A model generated the notes under the pieces. It did no database searches and was not told where the DNA came from. It was given only the letters and a program-made list of their open reading frames with translations. Position numbers and translations under genes: made by a program. Shown in pieces: positions 13,315 to 19,456 of a DNA stretch of 32,614 bases; the first letter of the stretch is position 1, and each line of letters begins with the position of its first letter. Origin of the DNA: a virus; IMG/VR virus record IMGVR_UViG_3300013117_000358, positions 1 through 32,614 of that record; one strand, 5' to 3'.

Positions 13315-15320
13315 CTCGCTTCCTCCATACGGAGCTTCTTATCCGGCTCCGAAACAATAAGTTGAATCTGCTGTCCAGGCGTCTCGATAAGCCTCGTTAC
13401 GCTCTCGGAATGATCGATAAAGATCGGCGGGGCAATGCCGTAGTGCTCCGAGAGCGTCCGGATGACGTCCAGGCCGACATTGACCTGGCCCCCGGTGTTG
13501 AGAGACGACCAGGGAACACCCTCGAAGCTCACTTCGCAGCACTCTTCGATGCCGCCGTTGACGAGAACGTTGAAGAGCTTGAACCGCGCGAGCTCGAACC
13601 GAGAGTTGATGCGATCCGTTAGCATCGAGACCTTGCGGCGCGTGAACTCGTCGCAGAGATAGAGTTGACGCTCAAGATCCTCGAACTCTCCGGCCAGCCG
13701 GCGCTCTTGCCGTTTCAGGTCGGCGATGCGCTCGAGCCCGAGCCGCCGTTGCTCTTCGCGGGAGGCGAATACCTCCAGGTCGTGAATCTCAGAATCGAGG
13801 CCGCCGATCTTCATGGTCACAGCCTCCAAAGCGGCGGCATTGCTTCCGCGCAGGCTGGTGAGGTCCGCTTCGACCGCCCGCTTTTCCTGCGTGAGCTCAT
13901 ATTCGCGGTGCGAGGGATTGCGAACGCCTTGGTTGATTCGGATTTCCGTAGCTTGGTCGCGGAGTGTTGCCAACGACGCGGCGAGTTCGCGCTCGCTCTT
14001 TTCTGCTGTCTGGAGATTGTCTTGCAAGCTTGCGATGTCCGACTTGAGCGCATCCGCTCGTTCGCGGAGCCGTTTACCCTCATCTGTGATTGCTTTTAAG
14101 CGTTTCGCCTTCGATGCATTGAAATCCGCCAAAGCCTTCCCGCGAGCCTTGTCGACCTGGTCCGCAGGAAGAGCCTGCCCGCACGCTGCGCAGACATCAT
14201 CACCAGCCACCGGTATGAAGGTTTCTGAGTCGACCTCGTGCCATTCCTTGCGCATCGCTTCCATGCGCGGCTCGAGCGAATAGAGCTCCTCCGTTGCTTC
14301 CGCGAACTCTCTTCGTAGCCGATTGCCGGCACGCTCCGCGCCATCGAGTACAGCCTGGACATTGCTCAGCTCCGACCGCAAGCCCTCCGCCTCTCTGTCT
14401 CGGGATTCGCGCTCGCGAGTGACATCCAAGAGGATGTCCGCTTCTATTTCGCGAAGCCGCTTCGTCTTTTCGGCTATCTCGCCGCCGTATTCGATGCGTG
14501 ACCGGTCGGCCTCCGCGTCTTGCCTTGCGTTTCTCGCCGCCTCGAGACGATCCTTGATGGTGTCGAGGTCGCCTTCTGCCTCTGGTAGGTTGCGGGACAC
14601 CTCGTCGATGCGTACAGGGATACGCTGCAGCTCGTCGTTGATCTTCCGTCGCTGGGCCTGCGCTACCTTCCGATGGTCCGCGATTGAGCGGCCTTTGAGA
14701 ACACCGGTAAGGTCGGCGAGCTCCGGAGAGGAGGCGAGGATATCGGCGTCCGAGATATCGCCGCATATCTCGAGCAGGATGCGCCGGCGTTCCTGCCAGT
14801 GTATACGCTCGGCGAATTCGATGGGGTTGTTGAGCAACCGGAAGACCCGCTCACTGCCCAAAAGCTCGTTCCGTCCCTCGTACTCGGATTGACTGACAGG
14901 GACGCCGTTGATGGAGTGTTCCCTCGTGTGGCCTGTGAACTCCTTCTCAGCAGAGCCCCGTCGTTTCGTCCACTTCTCGCGGTAAACCTTGCGCAGCTCC
15001 GTCGCTCTGCCGTCGGTTTCAATGCGAGCCTGGACGGCATGTTCCAGGCCGTGGAAGGCGTTACCCGTAGAGTCGAGCGTCTTGATGTCGAAGTCGGCCC
15101 GCCCTTGAGAGTCCTTGCCGAAGAGCAGCCACGAGAACCCGTCGGCTAATGTCGTCTTGCCGGTCCCATTGTCACCCAGCACCCGCATGTCACGCCCTTG
15201 TGGCCTGAGCGAGAACCGGCGCAACCCTTTGAAGTTTTCAAGAGACAACTCCGTGAGTCTAATGTGCTGGAGTTTTGCAGCTTCCTTGCTTTTGTTCTGG
15301 GATTCTGCTACGTTCTGCAT
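13311..15320 (-). CDS. SbcC/Rad50-like SMC-family ATPase
   Basis: It starts at ATG 15320 (AAAGGAG, 5-6 bases before), 669 residues. The Walker A GDNGTGKTT is near residues 47-55. Long coiled coils flank a Cys pair (DDVCAACGQALP, near 375) resembling a Rad50 zinc hook. The signature-like SLNTGGQVNVGLDVI lies near 608-621 and the Walker B-like PPIFIDHSE near 630-640. Such ATPases handle DNA ends with a nuclease (SbcD/Mre11). No SbcD-type gene is visible here, so a partner could be the MBL or HNH protein or a host enzyme. The third Walker B hydrophobic/acidic position reads F-I-D-H-S-E, unusual but compatible. It overlaps RecT by four bases. Confidence 0.88.
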   Translation of the reverse strand: MQNVAESQNKSKEAAKLQHIRLTELSLENFKGLRRFSLRPQGRDMRVLGDNGTGKTTLADGFSWLLFGKDSQGRADFDIKTLDSTGNAFHGLEHAVQARIETDGRATELRKVYREKWTKRRGSAEKEFTGHTREHSINGVPVSQSEYEGRNELLGSERVFRLLNNPIEFAERIHWQERRRILLEICGDISDADILASSPELADLTGVLKGRSIADHRKVAQAQRRKINDELQRIPVRIDEVSRNLPEAEGDLDTIKDRLEAARNARQDAEADRSRIEYGGEIAEKTKRLREIEADILLDVTRERESRDREAEGLRSELSNVQAVLDGAERAGNRLRREFAEATEELYSLEPRMEAMRKEWHEVDSETFIPVAGDDVCAACGQALPADQVDKARGKALADFNASKAKRLKAITDEGKRLRERADALKSDIASLQDNLQTAEKSERELAASLATLRDQATEIRINQGVRNPSHREYELTQEKRAVEADLTSLRGSNAAALEAVTMKIGGLDSEIHDLEVFASREEQRRLGLERIADLKRQERRLAGEFEDLERQLYLCDEFTRRKVSMLTDRINSRFELARFKLFNVLVNGGIEECCEVSFEGVPWSSLNTGGQVNVGLDVIRTLSEHYGIAPPIFIDHSESVTRLIETPGQQIQLIVSEPDKKLRMEEAR

Positions 15321-15378
15321 TGATTCTCCTTTCTCTCGGCCCGGCTTCACGCTTTCCAGGCGGCCGGGCCAATTTCGT

Positions 15379-15654
15379 TCACGAGCTATACACTTCGAAT
15401 TCCACGTGTACCCGCGTCATGGCCTTGATAGATTCGGGTGGGTGTCCAGGGTTTTCCGCTCGGTGTATGTCGACCACCGACAGCGCATGAGCAGAGGCCG
15501 TAAGCCCGTCCTTGATCAGCTTCGAGCACGCCTCGCACCACACAAACCACGAGACCCACCCCTCTTCTTTTTGCTTTGGTGAAGCTGGGACCACCTTCCC
15601 AATTTCGTCGATGGTCATCCGCTCCGGCTTTTCCGCGAGAGTCGTAGCCGTCAT
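15379..15654 (-). CDS. Small hypothetical protein
   Basis: A 91-residue protein. The ATG at 15654 overlaps the upstream stop (ATGA). It contains WFVWCEACSKLIKDGLTASA, so one C-x-x-C pair and a later His (VVDIHRAENPGHPP) might bind zinc. The C-terminus is beta-like (TRVHVEFEVYSS). No family recognised. A gap of 58 bases with a GC-rich palindromic stretch (GGCCCGGC...) separates it from the SbcC-like start. Confidence 0.6.
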   Translation of the reverse strand: MTATTLAEKPERMTIDEIGKVVPASPKQKEEGWVSWFVWCEACSKLIKDGLTASAHALSVVDIHRAENPGHPPESIKAMTRVHVEFEVYSS

Positions 15655-15836
15655 GGATCATCCACGCCCTTTTCGATCCAGCGCGGGTAGAGCTGTGACT
15701 CACCAGGAAACCGCACCATCCACTGCTCCCGATCCCATTGCTCGCCAATCTTTCGGACAAGAGTCGCCTTACCCTCAATAATTGGTTTGCCGCTCATGGT
15801 GCAGTTCTTGATTTCACGAACTTCGCCTTTCTTCAT
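15651..15836 (-). CDS. Small phage protein, 'EGxAxLV...YPR' type
   Basis: It starts at ATG 15836 with GAGGAG 8 bases upstream; 61 residues. Sequence: MKKGEVREIKNCTMSGKPII, then EGKATLVRKIGEQWDREQWM and VRFPGESQLYPRWI. The core EG-x-A-x-LV...E-x-W-x-VRF-x-x-ES-x-x-YPR recurs in a plus-strand remnant at 21974-22102 (about 17 of 33 positions identical), so the two are homologous. The fold is probably a small beta-barrel (SH3- or KOW-like), as inferred from the pattern. Function unknown. It overlaps the next gene (ATGA). Confidence 0.65.
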   Translation of the reverse strand: MKKGEVREIKNCTMSGKPIIEGKATLVRKIGEQWDREQWMVRFPGESQLYPRWIEKGVDDP

Positions 15837-15838
15837 TG

Positions 15839-15973
15839 CTACTCCTCGTCGAAGGGATTGACGCGATGGATGATGTTGCCGACGAAGCTCGCAAATGCTA
15901 TCGACACGATGAGCCACAGACACCCGAGAGCTACGACGTATCCCAGAAATTGCCAGAAACTTTGTTCAAGCAA
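15839..15973 (-). CDS. Small single-pass membrane protein with TTG start
   Basis: 44 residues. A TTG at 15973 is preceded by GAGGAGG six bases upstream, the best ribosome site in this interval. The protein starts LEQSFWQFLGYVVALGCLWL and continues IVSIAFASFVGNII, a single long hydrophobic helix, then a short charged tail HRVNPFDEE. It ends with TAG two bases before the next gene. It is the first gene after the tRNA-like region and heads the early operon. No family recognised. Confidence 0.6.
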   Translation of the reverse strand: MLEQSFWQFLGYVVALGCLWLIVSIAFASFVGNIIHRVNPFDEE

Positions 15974-16034
15974 ATATGTCCTCCTCTCGCATGACAAGCC
16001 TCTGATTCGCCCTGGGCCGTGATGCCTCTCAGCT

Positions 16035-16075
16035 TCCCTCCCTTTGCATCGGGAGGGAGCGGGACTCGAACCCGC
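16035..16075 (-). other. tRNA 3'-end-like segment (candidate attachment core) with inverted acceptor copy
   Basis: On the minus strand, 16075-16059 form a perfect T-arm (GCGGG TTCGAGT CCCGC), followed at 16058-16051 by an acceptor-like strand TCCCTCCC. No matching 5' acceptor, D-arm or anticodon arm precedes it, so this is not a complete tRNA. Instead the perfect complement GGGAGGGA follows after 8 bases (16042-16035). Identity to the 3' end of a host tRNA gene is the usual form of an integrase attachment core. It lies about 2 kb from the integrase start. Confidence 0.45.
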
Positions 16076-16153
16076 GAACCACCCAGGGCTATCTGGTCGA
16101 CTACGGCGCCTTGCCTTAGCCCGGGGCCGCGTCCAACCAGAATAAGGGAAGGA

Positions 16154-16188
16154 GTGTCCGATTCCGGACACCCTAGAAGCTCTAGGGT
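16154..16188. other. Two abutting perfect hairpins
   Basis: GTGTCCG ATTC CGGACAC (16154-16171) and ACCCTAGA AGC TCTAGGGT (16170-16188) share two bases. Neither is followed by a clear T run, so they are poor intrinsic terminators. They could act as a processed-RNA structure or as protein sites near an attachment region. Confidence 0.45.
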
Positions 16189-16244
16189 TTGTCCCAGATT
16201 TGTCGCCTTCATGGAGTTCGGGAACCCCGTAAGTTCTTGCTCTC

Positions 16245-16271
16245 AGTTCATGGAGTTCATGGAGTTCATGG
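16245..16271. repeat. 9-bp tandem repeat, three copies
   Basis: AGTTCATGG is repeated three times head to tail, with partial flanking matches (GGAGTT). No coding function is assigned. Confidence 0.6.
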
Positions 16272-16413
16272 AGTTGCTTGGAGTTGGGTAGAGCGTAGAA
16301 TCCTTGATTCAATTCTAGGGGTATCAAAAAAATGCGGAAGTCTATTGAAGTGTTTGGTTTAGGTTGTGTTGAGAGGTGGTTTTGTTCCACGATTTGTCTC
16401 AACCTCAACTAAA

Positions 16414-16599
16414 TTATGAAGCTTTCCCCAAAAGCTCCTCTGCAGTACGGCGAATGTGTTTCTCCATTGCTGGAATTATCTTGTGTTCGCCACTCAACCA
16501 TCGCGATATTGTTGACTGTTCTACTGCAAGCTCCTCTGCGAACTCGCTCTGATTCATTCCGAGTGATTCGAGGATTTTTCTCAGTTCATTTGCCTTCAT
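16414..16599 (-). CDS. Small XRE-family repressor-like HTH protein
   Basis: 61 residues from ATG 16599. An XRE helix-turn-helix is seen in LRKILESLGMNQSEFAEELA and VEQSTISRWLSGEHKI, with the recognition helix around STISRWLSG, then a short C-terminal helix. It is only a DNA-binding domain with no dimerisation or RecA-cleavage domain, like Cro or very small repressors. It lies between the tRNA-like region and a zinc-finger gene, downstream of a promoter with a palindromic operator. It probably controls the lysis/lysogeny choice. A TTGACA promoter precedes it so closely that the transcript may be leaderless. Confidence 0.8.
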   Translation of the reverse strand: MKANELRKILESLGMNQSEFAEELAVEQSTISRWLSGEHKIIPAMEKHIRRTAEELLGKAS

Positions 16600-16606
16600 G
16601 TTTCCC

Positions 16607-16635
16607 TTTATGCTGTAAGCAAACGTCCATGTCAA
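16607..16635 (-). promoter_or_regulatory. Candidate sigma70 promoter for the XRE repressor gene
   Basis: On the minus strand TTGACA (16635-16630), a 17-base spacer and CATAAA (16612-16607). The -10 ends only 7 bases before the ATG at 16599, so transcription would start within a few bases of the start codon. Confidence 0.45.
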
Positions 16636-16698
16636 GAACTATTTTCAATTATTTTTAGGCACCACGATGTGATACCTACAAGAAAATGGACATTCATT

Positions 16699-17151
16699 TC
16701 ACGCCTCCTCGTCCAATTTGCGGACTGCCTCTGCCTGTGCCAGATGCTTCCGCACCCGATCCCGCTCCTTGCCGGGCATTGCCGCGAGCTCCTCGTCCGG
16801 CACATAGATCTCGCGCCCCTTCCAGCGCTCCTCGCAGACGGACCAATATGTCACCGAGCCGTCTCGGTGAAATCTGGTTGCTGTCTTTACGCGGGGCCGA
16901 CCGCCTTTTTTGGCGTTCTCTTGGGCGGCGGCGGTTTTGGCGGGGGATTTGGCGCGTCCCATCTGAGCGGCGGCTTTTCTGCGGTGTGCTTTCTCTTCGT
17001 CGAGCAGGTCTCCGGCGCAGTCCACGCACAGCTGCGAATCGGACTCGCCGAACGAGCCGTCCATGCGCTCGTAGTGGGTACCGTCGTCGCGCTGAGCTAC
17101 AGAGTACAGATCGGCCAGTTCTCCGCATCCCTCACATTTTTGACTCTCCAT
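16699..17151 (-). CDS. Zinc-finger/basic putative DNA-binding protein
   Basis: 150 residues from ATG 17151, with AAGGAGGGCGAA immediately upstream. The N-terminal C-x-x-C (KCEGCGELADLY) and a second pair (LCVDCAGD) make a zinc ribbon. A Lys/Ala-rich stretch (AAAQENAKKGGRPRVKTATR) carries an AT-hook-like GRPR. It ends with a charged helical tail (KERDRVRKHLAQAEAVRKLD). The gene follows a strong promoter with a palindrome in its spacer, so it is probably under repressor control and could be an early regulator. No exact family recognised. Confidence 0.65.
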   Translation of the reverse strand: MESQKCEGCGELADLYSVAQRDDGTHYERMDGSFGESDSQLCVDCAGDLLDEEKAHRRKAAAQMGRAKSPAKTAAAQENAKKGGRPRVKTATRFHRDGSVTYWSVCEERWKGREIYVPDEELAAMPGKERDRVRKHLAQAEAVRKLDEEA

Positions 17152-17184
17152 TTCGCCCTCCTTTTTCTTTATCATCATGCCTAC

Positions 17185-17213
17185 ATAATATATCCCAACG
17201 TTGGGTATTTCAA
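17185..17213 (-). promoter_or_regulatory. Sigma70-like promoter with palindromic operator in the spacer
   Basis: On the minus strand TTGAAA (17213-17208), a spacer of exactly 17 bases and TATTAT (17190-17185). The spacer contains the perfect 12-bp palindrome CCCAACGTTGGG (17194-17205). Binding there would block RNA polymerase, so this is a good repressor operator candidate for the early operon. Confidence 0.65.
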
Positions 17214-17355
17214 GTAAAAAATGACACGTTTTTCCGAGCCTGTTACCCCTCTACTTGCAATGACTTACAGCCCCGTTTTGCGGCTCGATTGCAACCGGGA
17301 GCAAAAAGTCGTAACCGCTTAAATCGGGGCATATAAACTCTTTATTTGCAGCTAT

Positions 17356-17408
17356 TTACAAAAGCGGAAAAACGCCCCCGTAAGCCTATTATTTACAAGG
17401 AGTTACAA
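17356..17408 (+). repeat. TTACAA motif cluster (left of integrase)
   Basis: TTACAA occurs at 17356-17361, 17393-17398 and 17403-17408; the last two are 10 bp apart. The opposite orientation of the same motif clusters on the other side of the integrase gene. Helically phased short direct repeats are typical of integrase arm-type or excisionase sites. Confidence 0.45.
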
Positions 17409-17512
17409 GCGCCAGGATCGCGCTGTAAGGCCTCTAGGGAGGGGGGTGGAAGGCTAGGGCACCTGGCCGAATCCCTGAGTGGCATACAGCGCCAGTGTGC
17501 GCCTCGGCCCGC

Positions 17513-17899
17513 TCAGATTCGGGACGCAATATCCCTCACTCGCCGAACCATCTCCCCCACGGCAAAGCGTATCTCGGCGTCCATGTCCTCGGGCTTGTCC
17601 TCGGGCTTGGGCTGGCGGATCGGGCGGTTGGCTCGGTACCGCTCCAATTCGCGCCGGGTGATACCTCGCCATGGTCGTCCGGTCGTGGGAATCTCGACGA
17701 CCTGGAGTCCCCCCCGCTCTATCGCATACCTGACGGCATACCGGGATATCCCGAGCTCACCGGCGGCGGCGGATATCCCGAGCGGTTGGTTGCGGCGCTC
17801 CTTCTGGCGGCGATGCCATTTGTCCTTACAGCCGGATCGGCAAAATCGCTGTGTGCGCCTCTGAGGGCGAAATTCGGAGCCGCAGTGTACGCAGATCAT
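17513..17899 (-). CDS. Zinc-ribbon plus helix-turn-helix protein, possible excisionase or regulator
   Basis: 128 residues from ATG 17899 (GGGAGG, 6 bases before). The N-terminus MICVHCGSEFRPQRRTQRFC with RSGCKDKWHRRQ is a C-x-x-C...C-x-x-x-C zinc ribbon. Next is a MerR/excisionase-like HTH: GISAAAGELGISRYAVRYAI followed by ERGGLQVVEIPTTGRPWRGI, in which 'SxxAVRYAIxxGxLxxxxxxGR' resembles the winged HTH of excisionase-type domains. The C-terminal part is helical. It is divergent from the integrase, with 235 bp between the two, which favours an Xis or int regulator, but it is longer than most Xis proteins. Confidence 0.65.
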   Translation of the reverse strand: MICVHCGSEFRPQRRTQRFCRSGCKDKWHRRQKERRNQPLGISAAAGELGISRYAVRYAIERGGLQVVEIPTTGRPWRGITRRELERYRANRPIRQPKPEDKPEDMDAEIRFAVGEMVRRVRDIASRI

Positions 17900-18026
17900 G
17901 GATAGCCTCCCGTTGCCGTCAGCTTGCGTGTCCACGCTTCTGAGCGCCAATTCCATGAGCGTCTATACCCCGTTTTTCGCCTTTTTGTCAACTGAGACAC
18001 TCCCGCGAGACATATATATGACTATT

Positions 18027-18042
18027 TGTGACCCAGATCACA
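18027..18042. promoter_or_regulatory. CRP-type site (TGTGA-N6-TCACA)
   Basis: TGTGACCCAGATCACA is a perfect match to the CRP/FNR-superfamily half-site arrangement, 93 bases upstream of the integrase start and between two divergent genes. A CATATA -10-like hexamer lies at 18072-18077. Confidence 0.5.
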
Positions 18043-18088
18043 GAATGATGTAACAGATTCCGTCGAAATGCCATATAGGGGAAAGGCC

Positions 18089-18127
18089 CCGATCATCCGC
18101 TCGAGCAGCTCTTATTCGGACGATCGG
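18089..18127 (+). promoter_or_regulatory. Inverted repeat overlapping the integrase ribosome site
   Basis: CCGATCATCCG (18089-18099) and CGGACGATCGG (18117-18127) pair at 10 of 11 positions with a 17-base loop. The right arm overlaps the first two bases of the GGAGG ribosome site (18126-18130) of the integrase. It could occlude translation or be a protein site. Confidence 0.5.
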
Positions 18128-18134
18128 AGGCATC

Positions 18135-19241
18135 ATGGCTTGTATACGCTATCGTCCATTTGCGAAAAAATGGGGGGTCGACTATCGGGATGAAGACGGG
18201 AAGCGCCGGTGGATAACCTGCGAGAGCCGGGCGGCGGCAAAGCAATTGCTCGCCGAAAAAACGCGGGATCCGGGGAGGGATCCACGGGAAACATTCGGCG
18301 CTGTTGCAATGCGCTGGCTAAATATTACGAAGGCGCTCATCCGGCCACAGTCCTGGAAGCATTACGAGGTGCACCTTCGCTTGCACCTACTCCCGAGATT
18401 CGGCGAGCTCAAGATCGCCAAGATCACGAGGAGCATGCTTCTCGAGTATCTCACCGGGAAAATGGCAACACTCGCGCCGCGGACGGTGTACGGACTGCGC
18501 ACCACGCTCTATTCGATCTTCGAGTTTGCCGTGGAGTACGAAGGGCTGTCGAAAAACCCGGTGAAGGGCTTGTCCAAAAAGCTCAAAATCAAGCTCAAGA
18601 CGACCGCGGGAGTCAGCAAGGCGTTCACGAAGGAACAGCTCCAGAAATTACTTGAGGCGGCGCGAGCCATCGGCTCCGCTATATACCCGCTGATCATGGT
18701 GATGGCTAGAGCCGGGCTGAGGACTGGAGAAGCCACGGCGCTCAAGTGGACGGACATGGACTTCAAGGAGCGGACGATCTTGGTGGCGCGCACCTGGGTG
18801 GGGACGAGGCTCCAGGCATTCCCGAAAACGGCGAGCTCGTACCGCAAGGTGGATATGAGCCTCCAGCTCCGTGATACACTCCGAAAATTGCAGAAGGAGC
18901 ACAAGGAGAAAAAACTGGCTCTCGGCTGGCGCGATATGCCGGACTGGGTGTTCACCACGAGCACGGGGAAGCCGATGCGAAGTTATGGGCGCATCTCAGC
19001 ATTGTTCAAGGACGTGCTCAGGGCGGCGCGCTTACCGCTTCACTTCTCGCCTCACAGCTTGCGGCATACTTTCGCGTGCCTCCACCTCCAGGCCGGCGCG
19101 AATCCTGCCTACATTCAGAAGCAGCTCGGCCACGCGAGTATCCAGATGACGGTGGACTTGTACGGCTCATGGTTGCCGCTTCGGGATCTCGACGCGGCGG
19201 ATCGGTTGGATGATATTTCGGAGCAGAGGAGTTTGTGGTGA
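18135..19241 (+). CDS. int: Tyrosine-type phage integrase
   Basis: A 368-residue protein on the plus strand, opposite to nearly all neighbours. The start ATG follows GGAGGCATC. It has an N-terminal arm-binding-like part (about 1-55), a core-binding SAM-like domain (about 55-150), then the catalytic domain. Box I is ARAGLRTGEA (Arg196) and a beta-hairpin Lys lies in KTASSYRKVDM. SLRHTF follows with His307 and Arg310, LGHASIQMT with His333, and DLYGSW with the nucleophile Tyr343. All catalytic residues are present. It would insert the phage into the host chromosome, probably at a tRNA gene. It is bracketed by TTACAA/TTGTAA clusters, with a CRP-like site and a hairpin upstream. Confidence 0.95.
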   Translation: MACIRYRPFAKKWGVDYRDEDGKRRWITCESRAAAKQLLAEKTRDPGRDPRETFGAVAMRWLNITKALIRPQSWKHYEVHLRLHLLPRFGELKIAKITRSMLLEYLTGKMATLAPRTVYGLRTTLYSIFEFAVEYEGLSKNPVKGLSKKLKIKLKTTAGVSKAFTKEQLQKLLEAARAIGSAIYPLIMVMARAGLRTGEATALKWTDMDFKERTILVARTWVGTRLQAFPKTASSYRKVDMSLQLRDTLRKLQKEHKEKKLALGWRDMPDWVFTTSTGKPMRSYGRISALFKDVLRAARLPLHFSPHSLRHTFACLHLQAGANPAYIQKQLGHASIQMTVDLYGSWLPLRDLDAADRLDDISEQRSLW

Positions 19242-19244
19242 GGA

Positions 19245-19314
19245 TTGTAACTCTTTGTAAGAGTATTGTAAGCTTCTTCTTGCTCATAAATTGCTGAAAT
19301 AGCTAGGTTTGTAA
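19245..19314 (+). repeat. TTGTAA motif cluster (right of integrase)
   Basis: TTGTAA occurs at 19245-19250, 19255-19260, 19266-19271 and 19309-19314; the first three are 10-11 bp apart. They are the inverse orientation of the TTACAA cluster at 17356-17408. This looks like an array of protein sites on one face of the helix, probably for integrase or a partner. Confidence 0.45.
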
Positions 19315-19326
19315 AACGCTACCCAT

Positions 19327-19443
19327 TACTTTCTGGGACTTAGAGGGTATATCGCGGGTACTTTCTGGGACTTAGAGGGTATATCGCGGGTACTTTCTGG
19401 GACTTAGAGGGTATATGGAAGGATCTTTTTAGGACTTTGTGGG
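19327..19443 (+). repeat. 32-bp tandem repeat, 2.8 perfect copies plus a decayed copy
   Basis: Two identical 32-bp units occupy 19327-19358 and 19359-19390 (beginning TACTTTCTGGGACTTAGAGG), and the first 26 bases of a third occupy 19391-19416. A diverged version (CTTTTTAGGACTTTGTGGG) lies at 19425-19443. There are no spacers, so it is not a CRISPR. It sits between two converging genes, just after the TTGTAA cluster. Confidence 0.8.
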
Positions 19444-19456
19444 AATGCGGGCGGAA

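Larger units (their letters stand above)
15974..16413. other. 440-bp regulatory/structured interval without a gene
   Basis: It separates the XRE repressor from the early operon. It contains the tRNA-like segment, two abutting hairpins (16154-16188), a three-copy 9-bp tandem repeat (16245-16271) and AT-rich DNA near the repressor stop. Frames across it are GC-rich artefacts of the tRNA-like stretch. Confidence 0.5.
17152..17512. other. 360-bp intergenic regulatory interval
   Basis: It contains the promoter/operator at 17185-17213 and an AT-rich block with three TTACAA motifs. No convincing gene is seen on either strand. Confidence 0.5.

Noticed and set aside
15990-16150. Complete or circularly permuted tRNA gene
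   Set aside because: Only the T-arm and acceptor 3' strand are convincing. A D-arm-like hairpin follows the inverted acceptor copy, but no anticodon stem-loop can be drawn in either order.
16170-16188. Intrinsic terminator for the repressor gene
   Set aside because: The stem is strong but neither strand has a following run of T.
15839-16408. Single 189-residue minus-strand protein
   Set aside because: The upstream two thirds cross the repeats and tRNA-like segment with unlikely composition; only the last 44 residues, with a TTG start and strong ribosome site, look real.
19327-19443. CRISPR array
   Set aside because: The 32-bp units are directly adjacent with no spacers, and no cas genes are present.
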